Positions 54,908 to 64,000 are shown, numbered from the stretch's first letter. The stretch is DNA of 64,000 nt from CAYQQJ01 sp964419935 (GCA_964419935.1 CAYQQJ010000013.1:35637-99636), one strand, 5' to 3'. A program made the numbers and translations. The notes: generated from the sequence alone by a model not told the origin.

Positions 54908-55188
54908 GTAGCGCGCAACTGCTGGTTGGCGCCATCAACCTGGCGCAACTATTTCTCGCCATCGCCATAATGTTTTCCGCCTGGCGATTATTGCTCGGCC
55001 CGAGAGCGCAGGACCGGGTGCTGGGGCTGGACACTATGTACGTCAATGTGACTTTACTGCTAATTACCCAAGGTATACGCACCGGCACCGTGCTCTATTT
55101 CGAAGTGGCGTTGGTCATTTCCCTGCTGGGTTTTGTGTCCACGGTGGCGCTGGCAAAGTTTCTCATGAGAGGAGAAGTCATCGAATGA
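54904..55188 (+). CDS. mrpF: Mrp antiporter subunit F
   Basis: 94 residues with three hydrophobic segments. RLLLGPRAQDRVLGLDTMYV is the conserved MrpF loop, followed by LYFEVALVISLLGFVSTVAL. ATGA overlaps with mrpE and mrpG. Confidence 0.93.
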   Translation: MSSAQLLVGAINLAQLFLAIAIMFSAWRLLLGPRAQDRVLGLDTMYVNVTLLLITQGIRTGTVLYFEVALVISLLGFVSTVALAKFLMRGEVIE

Positions 55189-55505
55189 CACAGTTCGCGC
55201 AATTGCCAGCTTGGGTCGCCGTTTTAGCAGCACTGCTTCTGTTGACTGGCGCCAGTCTGACGCTGATTGGCTCACTCGGTTTGCTGCGCCTGAAGAATTT
55301 TTATCAGCGTGTGCATGCGCCTACACTCGGCACAACAATGGGCGCGGGCAGCGTGCTGGTCGCCTCCATAATATTTTTTACCGCTCTGGAATCCCGACCG
55401 GTTATTCACGAAATACTGATCGGCATTTTCTTCACCCTCACCACGCCAGTCACCCTGATGTTGTTGGTGCGCGCGGCCCATCACCGGGATCTGGATGAGC
55501 CTTGA
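55185..55505 (+). CDS. mrpG: Mrp antiporter subunit G
   Basis: 106 residues. GSLGLLRLKNFYQRVHAPTL and TTMGAGSVLVASIIFF are the MrpG signature, followed by TPVTLMLLVRAAHHRD. Last gene of the operon. No clear terminator is seen in the 63 nt before the convergent halogenase gene. Confidence 0.93.
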   Translation: MTQFAQLPAWVAVLAALLLLTGASLTLIGSLGLLRLKNFYQRVHAPTLGTTMGAGSVLVASIIFFTALESRPVIHEILIGIFFTLTTPVTLMLLVRAAHHRDLDEP

Positions 55506-55568
55506 GTGCCGCCTGAAACTAACGGTCTGTTGAAAAACTATCGACTGGTTGCGTAACTTTTTTAGCCA

Positions 55569-57098
55569 TTAATGACCCACGGATTTACATGCACTTTCGA
55601 TGTATGCATCGTGGGATGGCATTGCTTGCACAGCTTCCTGAACACGCTCGCGCATGTCGTGCAATCTCTTTTCCAGTTCATCGACGGGCATGGCATCGGC
55701 AATCGGATGATAATCATGGGAACTGGCACCCTGCCCGTGGAGTACCGCGAGCCAGCTGGTTTCGCTGAACAATTCGTTATCGTCCCGATACAATCCGGAG
55801 CTCGATTGGTAGAGATCGAGCTTGGCTTGCAGGGAATCCGGAATGGCCATGGTGCGGCAGTGATTCCAGAACTCGGTATCCGTTCGTGCGGTCGCCTTGT
55901 AGTGAAGAATCAAGAAATCCCGGATACCTATGGATTCCTGTTCGCTCAATTTATTGAACCGCTCCATCTCGGCTTGAAAACTGTTTTTGCGCGGAAACAG
56001 CCCGAGGAATCTGGAAATCGTGGATTGAATCTGGTGAATGCTGGTCGACTCCAGCGGCTCCAAAAATCCGCTGGAAAGCCCAACCGCAATACAGTTTTTG
56101 TTCCAGGTTTGCTTTCGCCTACCGGTCGAAAAACGAAGTTGTCGCGGCTCCGCAAGAGTGTCAGCATCGAGATTGGCCAACAGCAAATCGGCCGCATCAG
56201 CGTCATCAATAAACGTGTTGCTGTACACAAGTCCGTTGCCGGTTCGATGCTGCAATGGAATTCGCCATTGCCAGCCGAACCCGTGGGCGGTGAGTTTGGT
56301 ATAAGGCAATAACGGCGTGGTCGCCGCTGTCGGTACGGCAAGGGCGCTGTTGCAGGGCAGATAATGGCCCCAATCATCAAAGCCCGTTTTCAGTGTTTGC
56401 TCAATCAACAGGCCTCTGAACCCGGTACAATCGATAAAAAAATCCGCCGCAATGTTGCGTCCGCCGCTAATGCACAGTGATTCAATGAAGCCAGTGTCCT
56501 TGTTTTGTATTACCCGTTCAACCACACCCTCCACACGTTCGAGCCCCAATGCCATGCTGAACCTGGCAAGGTATCGCGCGTACAGCGCGGCATCAAAATG
56601 GTAGGCGTGTACAACTCTGGCAGGCGGCGAATCCGCCCGTTTTACCACTGGCGCAAATTTGTTGGCACCGGCGGCCAGGGTATTGATTGAGTAGGCTCCC
56701 AACCCCGGTGACAAACCGAGCTCATAGGCCCGCTTCCAGTAATGATAAAACGCGATATTGTTGATGCTGGGACCAAAGTTGCCGAATGGATGCATGTACC
56801 GATCACCGATCTGCCCCCAGTTCAGAAATTCCACACCCAGCTTGCATGTTCCTTCAGTCGCACGGAGCATGTCATTGGCGTCGATACCCAACAAGTCATT
56901 GAAGCTGGCGATAGGTGGAATCGTCGCCTCGCCCACACCAACGGTGCCAATGTCCTCGGATTCAACCAGCGTAATTTTGCAATGTGCAGTCCCGATAACC
57001 TTTGCCAAAGCCGCAGCGGCCATCCAGCCCGCGGTGCCACCGCCGACTATTGCAATACTTGAAATAGGTTCTGCGGGCTGGTTGCGTTCTGTGCTCAC
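55569..57098 (-). CDS. Flavin-dependent (tryptophan-type) halogenase
   Basis: 509 residues from a GTG at 57098 that overlaps the upstream stop as GTGA with GGGGG before it; an ATG at 57125 is the alternative. IAIVGGGTAGWMAAA binds FADH2. GTCKLGVEFLNW holds the active-site Lys (about 86), GWQWRIPLQHR the WxWxIP motif, and VGLSSGFLEPLESTSIHQIQ the conserved Glu segment. The family uses FADH2, O2 and halide to halogenate aromatic substrates. In Cellvibrionales such genes often sit near TonB receptors, where the real substrate is unclear. Last of a three-gene operon. Confidence 0.9.
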   Translation of the reverse strand: MSTERNQPAEPISSIAIVGGGTAGWMAAAALAKVIGTAHCKITLVESEDIGTVGVGEATIPPIASFNDLLGIDANDMLRATEGTCKLGVEFLNWGQIGDRYMHPFGNFGPSINNIAFYHYWKRAYELGLSPGLGAYSINTLAAGANKFAPVVKRADSPPARVVHAYHFDAALYARYLARFSMALGLERVEGVVERVIQNKDTGFIESLCISGGRNIAADFFIDCTGFRGLLIEQTLKTGFDDWGHYLPCNSALAVPTAATTPLLPYTKLTAHGFGWQWRIPLQHRTGNGLVYSNTFIDDADAADLLLANLDADTLAEPRQLRFSTGRRKQTWNKNCIAVGLSSGFLEPLESTSIHQIQSTISRFLGLFPRKNSFQAEMERFNKLSEQESIGIRDFLILHYKATARTDTEFWNHCRTMAIPDSLQAKLDLYQSSSGLYRDDNELFSETSWLAVLHGQGASSHDYHPIADAMPVDELEKRLHDMRERVQEAVQAMPSHDAYIESACKSVGH

Positions 57099-58579
57099 GT
57101 GCGCCCCCGGACGGTGTTGATCCATTCGCTGTATTCGGGAGCCGACGCCGCGGCTTTTTGAATGTGATGCCGAAGTCCATCGAGTTGATCACAGGTGTTA
57201 TTGATAGTTTCGCCATTGTGTGCAATGTTCTGGGCACCGACCTGCAACGTGCTCCCTTGTTGAACAAAACCGAGCGCCAGCAACAAGGCGATCCATTGCT
57301 GTTCTGCAATCATGGCATTCTCGGTCATCGGCAAGGTACCGGACCCGCAGAACAGTTCGATCCGCCTGCGGTTCATTACGGTGAGATCCACTGCGGCGGC
57401 CAGAGATGGATGCGCATGAAGTTGAATGTTGAGCACATCAATAAGACTGGCCAAACTTTGCGCACTGGATTGGCTGAACGCATCGGCGATTGCTCGGCAG
57501 TCTTTTTGTCCGAACCAGATATTGAGCAACTGTAACAACTGCGTCAGGAACAGCTGCTGGGCACCGGGTAGTATATTGGGTAACCGGGCAAACGCTGAAC
57601 CGAGTGCAACGCAATTGCCGCTCCACGAGTTGCCCAGCGCCGACGCCGCAGCAAAACCCGTGTCATCCGTAAAACTCCTGCCTTTTGCAAAACCTGAGTT
57701 CGCAGAAGATTCCGCTGGCAGAAAATCTACTTGCTCAGTACGGGTTACGCCGTCATGACTGACGGCGGATTGGAATCCATGATTGGTTTGAAGCGACTCG
57801 CTGTAGAGTGGATTTCGATCCTCCCTCATGTTTTCAACAAGGGCGCGATGTCGGAAAAGCGGGATTGTACGACGGTCAATGGCTGTATATTTTCCAGCGG
57901 AACGCATTTGCGAAACCAGAACGCCGTCAGCTGAACAGTCGACAAATAAATCGGCTTCGAGAAACTGCCCGGATTGAGTGACAATTTTCTCAACGCCTGT
58001 CTTACTGCCGGAAACGGCAATATCAGCCGATCTGACATAGGTCACGTTCAGATGTAATGCAAGCCTCTTGAAGTAGGTTTCGCATGCTTTTGCAGAGAAG
58101 CTATAGCCGTAACCCAATGTTCCAAAAATCGAGTCAACCCGGTTCGACGCTCCCATGAACGTTCCGGCTTTGGCCAGGCATGAGGCCAGGCTGAATTCAT
58201 CAAACTGAACGCTGGGTTTGCGCGTGTGGTAAAGGTGGTAGAGCTGATGGAACTGCATATTATTCATGGGCACGCCATAGCGACCATTGGCGAACATATT
58301 GTCACCAGACTGTTCCTGTCGGCGCAGCACACAGCCCAGATTGATATCGGCTCTGCAACCCGCCAGAAATGCGTTCTCATCTATACCTAGCCGAGTAATT
58401 AACAGACGCATATCGGACAGCGTCGACATGACTTCCGGCGAATTATCCTGCCCCACATCCACCGCGATTACGGCAATATTGTCGGAACCAATTTTTTTTG
58501 CCAAGGCATAGGCTGTCATCGCCAGCTGATAACCCGAACCCACGACCACCACCCGCGGCTTACCGCTGACCGGTATCAT
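57095..58579 (-). CDS. Degenerate flavin-dependent halogenase paralogue
   Basis: 494 residues from ATG 58579 (GGAG 7 nt upstream; ATGA overlap with the gene before). It shares the fold and length of its neighbours, but the nucleotide motif is GSGYQLA instead of GGGTAGW. The active-site Lys segment is replaced by FLAGCRADINLGCVL, there is no WxWxIP motif, and the Glu segment reads LGSAFARLPNIL. It is therefore probably not a halogenase by itself; a partner subunit or a changed oxidoreductase are options. The intact frame and coupled overlaps on both sides argue against a decaying pseudogene. Confidence 0.75.
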   Translation of the reverse strand: MIPVSGKPRVVVVGSGYQLAMTAYALAKKIGSDNIAVIAVDVGQDNSPEVMSTLSDMRLLITRLGIDENAFLAGCRADINLGCVLRRQEQSGDNMFANGRYGVPMNNMQFHQLYHLYHTRKPSVQFDEFSLASCLAKAGTFMGASNRVDSIFGTLGYGYSFSAKACETYFKRLALHLNVTYVRSADIAVSGSKTGVEKIVTQSGQFLEADLFVDCSADGVLVSQMRSAGKYTAIDRRTIPLFRHRALVENMREDRNPLYSESLQTNHGFQSAVSHDGVTRTEQVDFLPAESSANSGFAKGRSFTDDTGFAAASALGNSWSGNCVALGSAFARLPNILPGAQQLFLTQLLQLLNIWFGQKDCRAIADAFSQSSAQSLASLIDVLNIQLHAHPSLAAAVDLTVMNRRRIELFCGSGTLPMTENAMIAEQQWIALLLALGFVQQGSTLQVGAQNIAHNGETINNTCDQLDGLRHHIQKAAASAPEYSEWINTVRGRT

Positions 58580-60198
58580 ATATTTGCTCCATAGAAGCCA
58601 GCGGCCTTCGGCGACTTGTGCGAACTGTCGTTGGAACAATAGGCTTCAATGGCCTTGCGATGTTGGGGCATTTTCGCGGCGGCTGCCGCAATTTCGGCTT
58701 TGAAGAGATCCAGTTGTTCTTTCAGCTCCCGGTCCGACATGCCCCCTACTGCGGGGTGAAAAGTATCGGGGAGGACGCCCTGCCCCAGATAAAGCGCCGC
58801 CCAACTCGGCTCACGAAACAGGCCCTGCCCATAGCGCAGGATATGACCGGATTGCTGGAATGCATTCAGTTTCAACGCCAGGCTTTCCGGTATTGTCATG
58901 TTTTTGCAGCGCGCCCAGAATTCGGTGTCTTCACGGTCCGTCGCATGGTAATGCAGAATCAAATAGTCTCTAAGTCGCTCGTATTCAAGCGATATGCGAC
59001 TATTGAACTCAGCGCGTTCCGCAGCGTAGTTTTTGTTCGCGGGAAGCAGATCGGTCAATGTCATGATGGCCATCTGAATCAGATAGATGCTGGTGGACTC
59101 CAGCGGTTCGAGGAACCCCGATGAGAGTCCGATAGCGACACAGTTTTTGTGCCAGCTCCGGCTGCGCGCGCCGGCCTTGAACTGTATAAAATTCAAGTCG
59201 CCCAGCGTATTTTGAGATAGCTTGTTGTGAGAGAGATTGCTTTGAAGTGACATTGCCGCTTCGTCGTCACTGACATAGTCGGAGCAGTAAACCATGCCAT
59301 TGCCGATACGGTGTTGCAGGGGTACTGTCCATTGCCAGCCCCATTGCTGAGCATTCACTTTCGTGTAGGGAGCGGGTGCCTCGGTGCTTGCGGTTGCCAC
59401 AGCCACGGCGCGATCGCAGGGAAGCCAGTGACTCCAGTCTTCATAACCGACATCCAGGGTTTTGTTGAGCAACAATGCCCGGAAGCCAGTGCAGTCGATA
59501 AAGAAATCTGCGGCGAGTATTTCGCCGCTTTCCAGGTGAAGCGCATCAATGTCGCCAGATTCCGGGTTCTGTTGAACTCGAACGACTTTCCCCTCAATCC
59601 GCCGAAAGCGATTCTTGAGGTTTTCCTTACCTTCATGCTTTATCTTATCTTCACACTTTCTATTATCTTCACAATAGCTGCGCAAATATCTGGCATAGAG
59701 GGTCGCATCCAGATGAAACGCGTAGGAGTAGGTTGAGCGCAGTGAACCGCGTTTGGCTGAGGGGTAAGCAAATTTACCTGCTTTTGCCATGACGGCGGCC
59801 AGGGAAAATTCATCGATGGCTGCTTCATAACCGGCTAACCGTGCTCTTAACCAATAGTGGTAAAACGAGACGCCGTCGGTATTGAATCCAAACTCGCCGA
59901 ACGGATGAAAGTAGCGGTCGCCAAGCGCTCCCCAATTGGAAAGCTCCACGCCCAGTTTGTAAGTTGCCTTGGTTGCGAGCATGAATTCATGCTCATCAAT
60001 ACCAAGGCGTTCATTGAAATAGCGAATATGGGGAATGGTCGCCTCGCCTACGCCGACAGTCGCAATCTGGTCTGACTCCACCAGCGTGATTTCCAGTGAT
60101 TTGTCTTCATAGACCTTGCACAAGGCAGCCGCTGTCATCCAACCGGCGGTGCCGCCACCCACTATGATGATTCGCTGTATGGATTCCACGTTTTTCAA
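58576..60198 (-). CDS. Flavin-dependent (tryptophan-type) halogenase
   Basis: 540 residues, apparent TTG start at 60198 with GGAG 8 nt upstream. IIVGGGTAGWMTAAAL is the flavin motif. TYKLGVELSNWG holds the active-site Lys (81), GWQWTVPLQHR the WxWxI/VP motif and IGLSSGFLEPLESTSIYLIQ the Glu segment. All catalytic hallmarks are kept. First gene of the operon; its end overlaps the degenerate paralogue by 4 nt. Halogenated product unknown. Confidence 0.9.
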   Translation of the reverse strand: MKNVESIQRIIIVGGGTAGWMTAAALCKVYEDKSLEITLVESDQIATVGVGEATIPHIRYFNERLGIDEHEFMLATKATYKLGVELSNWGALGDRYFHPFGEFGFNTDGVSFYHYWLRARLAGYEAAIDEFSLAAVMAKAGKFAYPSAKRGSLRSTYSYAFHLDATLYARYLRSYCEDNRKCEDKIKHEGKENLKNRFRRIEGKVVRVQQNPESGDIDALHLESGEILAADFFIDCTGFRALLLNKTLDVGYEDWSHWLPCDRAVAVATASTEAPAPYTKVNAQQWGWQWTVPLQHRIGNGMVYCSDYVSDDEAAMSLQSNLSHNKLSQNTLGDLNFIQFKAGARSRSWHKNCVAIGLSSGFLEPLESTSIYLIQMAIMTLTDLLPANKNYAAERAEFNSRISLEYERLRDYLILHYHATDREDTEFWARCKNMTIPESLALKLNAFQQSGHILRYGQGLFREPSWAALYLGQGVLPDTFHPAVGGMSDRELKEQLDLFKAEIAAAAAKMPQHRKAIEAYCSNDSSHKSPKAAGFYGANI

Positions 60199-60341
60199 GC
60201 CACCGTCTCCATTCCACTTTTTACACTATTAGCCCCGCAAGCTTGATTGTCGGGTTACGACGCTCGCAGAGCTCGCATCTAAGCCGACCTACGGGTAATG
60301 TTCTTTTTCGAAGTCTAGTGTTAGTCGAGTGCACCAAAGTA

Positions 60342-60449
60342 GTTTGTTATCAGGGATAGATCTTTTGAAACCCTCGCGGCAGGGACGCCGCGGGGGAGCC
60401 ACAGGGATGTGTTTATGCGTTTTCAAAAGATCTATCCCTGATGACAAAC
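60342..60449 (+). repeat. Structured hairpin element, copy 2
   Basis: A 29-nt outer stem (60342-60370 with 60421-60449, starting GTTTGTTATCAGGG) with one T opposite G. The inner hairpin is CCCTCGCGG, CAGGGACG, CCGCGGGGG, and the 3' linker reads GAGCCACAGGGATGTGTTTA. The inner part is nearly identical to copy 1, while the outer stem differs with compensating changes. It lies between TonB receptor 3 and the halogenase operon; no gene seen in 60199-60648. Confidence 0.85.
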
Positions 60450-60587
60450 GGACCGAAGCCCAGCACCATCTTTATCGTACGGAGGCAGTTCGTCCGATAA
60501 TGTTAATTGCCGGGTTAAATAACAACTAACAACTGTGCAGAGTCTCAGTGTAGCCCATAACCACGGCTGATAATTATCTCGGAGAAT

Positions 60588-60617
60588 CAAAAAAAGGCAC
60601 AGTCAGATGACTGTGCC
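60588..60617 (-). terminator. Rho-independent terminator of TonB receptor 3
   Basis: Minus strand GGCACAGTCA, TC, TGACTGTGCC followed by seven T. A perfect 10-bp stem about 35 nt after the receptor stop. Confidence 0.93.
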
Positions 60618-60648
60618 AACACGGGCTTCATTTCCTACGATAGACACT

Positions 60649-63600
60649 CTAATAAGCAGCCTGTACGAACAGGGAGAACCGCCGGTCATTGGAGAAGTAC
60701 GAACGCGGTGTCATGATTCCCTGTTGAGTGTCGTCGTCCGACGACGTGGTTTCATTCAGGATGGATGTTCGAGTGACTTCATCGAGCAGGTTATTGGCCT
60801 CGATACCGACCTTGAAGTTATCGCTGACCTGCCAGGAGAAAGACGCATCCAACTGCCCGGTTGACTCGCCGAAAACGGGGGCAAACGCAATCACATCCCG
60901 TGAGCTGAGCATGTAGGCCGAACGCCAGTTGTAGGCGAAACGCGACTGGAAGGTTCCATTATCATAGAACAACACCAGGTTGTAGTTATCTTCGGACAGC
61001 CCCTCCAGCGGCAGGTCATCAAAGTTATTAAAGGTAAACTGCCTCGAATACTTTGAAGCCGGATCGCCACCAAACTCCGCCTTACCAGAATCAGTCGATT
61101 CACCATCAATATAGGTGTAACTTGCCTGGATACCGAAATCAGCCAATGACTCATGGATGGCAGCAAAGCTTCCTTGGTAGGCCAACTCATAACCCTTGAT
61201 GGTTGCCGTTCCCGCATTTTGCGTGTTGGTGACCATTACATCATTGCTCAAACCGGCGGAATTGGTCAGGTTTTCGAGGGCAGTCGACTGACGGAAGTAG
61301 TCACGCACTTTCTTGTGGAACAGTGTTGATGTCAGCGAGCCGAAGTCGTCAAAGTACCATTCGACGGCCAGATCGAGGTTGGTTGAAAGTTCAGGCTGAA
61401 GATGGGGGTTACCGGCACCGTTAGCCGCATAGCCTAACAGCTCAACACCTTCAATGGATGATGTGTCATCATTTCTGATGATGTTCAAGTTGGGAGTCAC
61501 GGTCCTGCTGTTGCGCACGGCAATCAGGTTAGGCATAAACATCGCCTCGGACGCCGCCAATCGAACGATCAGGTCGTCGGTCACGCCGATCTTCAGGTTA
61601 AAGCTTGGCAGTACGCGGGAAAATTCTTCGCCTTCGATGGTGTACTGCGCACCTTCCAACTGATCCAGGTACTGAGTAATTTCAGTCAAAAGCGCCTGGT
61701 TCTGTGCATAAAGCTCGGGGTTGTCGGTTTGAATACTGCCGTACTCGGTCCAGGCCCATGCATTCAGATAGTTGCCGACTTCTTCACTAACGATTTCGTC
61801 ATAGGGGCCGAAAACGTTCGCACCGGTGGACTTCAACTGCCAGTTCACGTAACGCAACCCGATGTTACCGGAGTAGCGCAGTGCGGCATTGTCATCACCG
61901 AAGTCGACGCGCACATAAACCGACTGTCGGTCTTCTTCCGCGCGTGACAGATCCGATGGGCGGAACGGTGACCCGTCCATAGCTGTCGATCGCTCATGAA
62001 GAGGAACCCAGGTTCCACCATCCATACGAATGGACGTGGTGGGCCCATCGACACGTGGTTCTTGCAAGGCGGCGTAAAAGGCTGCTGTATCCTTCAGGAG
62101 CTCGACTGATGGAAACCAGAATGTGTCATTGCCTTGCAGCGCGGAACCTTGCAAATGGTTTTCAAAGGTGAATTGTTCAACAACACCGGAATCCGCGTAC
62201 TGATCGTACGTCAGAGGCGGCGTGCCCATCCAGGTTTCACCGAGAGAACCCCAGTTATAGTTGGATTCCTGAACATCGAGCGTTTTATTGGATAGCCGAA
62301 TACCCGCCTTGACGGCCGTCACCCAGCCATCGCTGAACACATATTCGCCATCCAGTTGAAATGCGGATTGATCACCTTCATTATCGGTCTTGAAGTCCAT
62401 CGCTGAGCGCATGAAATAACTGGCTGGATTGGCGACGTCCTCATCGAGCATTTCGAAGCCTGCCGTCTCATCGCGGAGATCGAGATAGGCGTCGGAGTAA
62501 AATTTGCCGTGTACGGTGGTGTCGTCAATTTCGTTGGTGGCCTTGGTATGTTGCAGGTCGGCGGTAATCGTCAACTGGTCATTTGGCATGTATTCGAGAT
62601 TGAAGCTGAGATCGTCAATCACGCGACGGTTATAACGAGAGCGGGCACCTGCCAGATAATAAGGTACGCCATTAAATTCCGCAGCCTGAGGGCTTTTAAG
62701 AATAGTGCCGGAGGTGAACTGGCAGGGAGCGCTACCTGTGGGGCAATCGAATGTTACGCCATCGCCATAGTCGTCACTGAGCTGAATATTACTGCCGGCA
62801 GCATCCACAAAAGGCTGCTCTCCGTATTCCAGAAACCGTTCACTCCAGGTCAGCTCCGAATCGGAATGAATGAATTCCAGAGTTGCCTGAACAGTTTCCG
62901 AAGGGTTGGCCCATTGCAAGGCGGTCGAAAATCCCAAACGATCCCGGCTGTTCTCCTGCTGGCGAACAGATCCCGCTGAAGGCGCCCAATAGTCACGCTG
63001 GGGATCGTCGCCAACGTAGGACGTTGTCGGGTAGAAGTTGAACACACCAACGCCATCACCCCGGGAAGAAAACTCAGATGCAGAGAGGCTCAACAGCGCA
63101 CCGAATTTACCGGCGTCCGTCTCCCAGACATTGCTGGCCACACCGGAGAAGGACGGTGTAACTTCCTCAATGAGATCACCATAGCTACCGCGAACCGTGC
63201 CTTGCAGAATAAGATCGTCGGAGTCAAAGGGTTTACGCGTGATCAGGTTGATGGTGCCGGAAATACCGCCTTCCACCATGTCTGCCGTCTGGTTCTTGGA
63301 CACTTCAACAGAGCCGACCATTTCCGGCGGAATATCGGAAAAATTCAAGCCACCGTCTGCGCCGGCACTGAATCCGTCACGGCCATTGAACTCGGCACGA
63401 ATGCGATTCATGCCGCGCACAGTGATGCCGCCACCCTCGACAGAGAAGTGGTCCGGATCCTCGGAAGAGGCAAATCGCTGGATAGCAACGCCGGGCACCC
63501 GCTGGAGTGCCTCAATGATGGACTTGTCCGGCAACGCGCCTATGTCGCTGGCGGTAATGACGTCGGTTACGGTTGATGCGTTGCGCTTGATGTCCTGGGC

Positions 63601-63780
63601 ATCCTCCAGGCTTTGCGCAATGCCGTAAACCACGACTTCTTCTACGGTTGCAGCCGACGCGGATGAGGCATCGTCCTGGGCGTACGCCTGTGCCGTAAGT
63701 GCCGCCATGCACATGGCCAGGGTGGATTTTTTGAAATGTTTTTTTGCCTTGGGGCTGACGGGTAAATTGCGAGTCTTCAT
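60649..63780 (-). CDS. TonB-dependent outer-membrane receptor 3 (halogenase-associated)
   Basis: 1043 residues with GGAGCAACAC before the ATG. Signal peptide cut near AQAYAQ. EEVVVYGIAQSLEDAQDIKR opens the plug, then KSIIEALQRVPGVAIQRFAS and GGITVRGMNRIRAEFNGRDG. MVEGGISGTINLITRKPFDS ends the plug, and the barrel closes SLFVQAAY. Long for the family. It lies upstream of the three halogenase genes on the same strand but is separated by a terminator and a structured repeat, so it is a separate unit. Substrate unknown. Confidence 0.92.
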   Translation of the reverse strand: MKTRNLPVSPKAKKHFKKSTLAMCMAALTAQAYAQDDASSASAATVEEVVVYGIAQSLEDAQDIKRNASTVTDVITASDIGALPDKSIIEALQRVPGVAIQRFASSEDPDHFSVEGGGITVRGMNRIRAEFNGRDGFSAGADGGLNFSDIPPEMVGSVEVSKNQTADMVEGGISGTINLITRKPFDSDDLILQGTVRGSYGDLIEEVTPSFSGVASNVWETDAGKFGALLSLSASEFSSRGDGVGVFNFYPTTSYVGDDPQRDYWAPSAGSVRQQENSRDRLGFSTALQWANPSETVQATLEFIHSDSELTWSERFLEYGEQPFVDAAGSNIQLSDDYGDGVTFDCPTGSAPCQFTSGTILKSPQAAEFNGVPYYLAGARSRYNRRVIDDLSFNLEYMPNDQLTITADLQHTKATNEIDDTTVHGKFYSDAYLDLRDETAGFEMLDEDVANPASYFMRSAMDFKTDNEGDQSAFQLDGEYVFSDGWVTAVKAGIRLSNKTLDVQESNYNWGSLGETWMGTPPLTYDQYADSGVVEQFTFENHLQGSALQGNDTFWFPSVELLKDTAAFYAALQEPRVDGPTTSIRMDGGTWVPLHERSTAMDGSPFRPSDLSRAEEDRQSVYVRVDFGDDNAALRYSGNIGLRYVNWQLKSTGANVFGPYDEIVSEEVGNYLNAWAWTEYGSIQTDNPELYAQNQALLTEITQYLDQLEGAQYTIEGEEFSRVLPSFNLKIGVTDDLIVRLAASEAMFMPNLIAVRNSRTVTPNLNIIRNDDTSSIEGVELLGYAANGAGNPHLQPELSTNLDLAVEWYFDDFGSLTSTLFHKKVRDYFRQSTALENLTNSAGLSNDVMVTNTQNAGTATIKGYELAYQGSFAAIHESLADFGIQASYTYIDGESTDSGKAEFGGDPASKYSRQFTFNNFDDLPLEGLSEDNYNLVLFYDNGTFQSRFAYNWRSAYMLSSRDVIAFAPVFGESTGQLDASFSWQVSDNFKVGIEANNLLDEVTRTSILNETTSSDDDTQQGIMTPRSYFSNDRRFSLFVQAAY

Positions 63781-64000
63781 GTGTTGCTCCCGAACTAGTT
63801 TTGTTTTAATTTTGGTTGTAAACGGAACACTGCGGTTGAGATGCTCCGTGTACTCGGTAGTGGCTGCAAACTCGAAGGCTGTTCGGACTCAAGAGATCCA
63901 GGCTTTCCGCCGGCGCAGTAGATCAACCTTAAGTCAGAACAGCCTCCTAGGGAACCTCTGATCAAGTCCCTGTGGTCTCTGCGCAATCTGGCGCGAGGCA
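63781..64000. other. Upstream region of TonB receptor 3, no gene
   Basis: Non-coding to the window edge. GGTTGTAAACGGAACAC near 63813 contains only half of a GalR-type operator. The promoter could not be fixed by eye. Confidence 0.4.

Overview
The window looks like a chromosomal segment of a marine, polysaccharide-degrading gammaproteobacterium, most like the Cellvibrionales (Saccharophagus, Teredinibacter, Gilvimarinus, Microbulbifer group). This rests on family knowledge, not a search. The clues are a BioH-BioC fusion in a bioBF(HC)D operon, a lipoprotein with a long polyserine linker, three large TonB-dependent receptors, clustered flavin-dependent halogenases, many secreted glycoside hydrolases and sulfatases, and a complete Mrp antiporter.

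Layout. 1-20 kb is mostly housekeeping: a left-edge fragment of a type II NADH dehydrogenase, an acyl-CoA dehydrogenase, a tandem universal stress protein, a small set with a SprA-type putative metalloprotease, the biotin operon (minus strand, with a BirA-type operator over its promoter), comF, srkA, a GIY-YIG protein, arfB, then rnr-rlmB on the minus strand and a tRNA-Leu(CAG). A GNAT acetyltransferase, an MFS transporter, a LuxR-type regulator and a polyserine lipoprotein follow (17.8-23.8 kb).

23.9-48.9 kb is a carbohydrate-utilisation locus. Its minus-strand half holds a glycerophosphodiesterase-like lipoprotein, a GH43-type protein, a BNR/sialidase-fold protein with six ricin repeats and a CBM6-like domain, a 674-residue putative alpha/alpha-toroid enzyme, a periplasmic galactose mutarotase, a GH43 lipoprotein and a TonB receptor. 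Its other half holds a GalR-like LacI-family regulator, two sulfatases, an unassigned clan GH-A-like hydrolase, a second TonB receptor, a minimal FecR-N-like protein, a GH2 enzyme and an ECF sigma factor. The TonB receptor (36.4 kb) and the sigma factor (48.9 kb) have near-duplicate promoters. In each, a sigma70 promoter is flanked by two GalR-type operators whose centres are exactly 56 bp apart. I infer that the regulator controls both and that the locus targets a sulfated galactan or arabinogalactan.

49.4-55.5 kb is a six-gene mrpA(B)CDEFG operon with overlapping stops and starts. 55.6-60.2 kb is a three-gene flavin-dependent halogenase operon whose middle member has lost the catalytic motifs. 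A third TonB receptor lies upstream of it (60.6-63.8 kb).

The least explained signal is a dispersed structured element of 105-109 nt in three copies (12737, 24782, 60342). It has a long self-complementary outer stem whose sequence differs between copies, an inner hairpin and a conserved 3' linker. Almost every imperfection in the stems would be a G-U pair in the plus-strand RNA.
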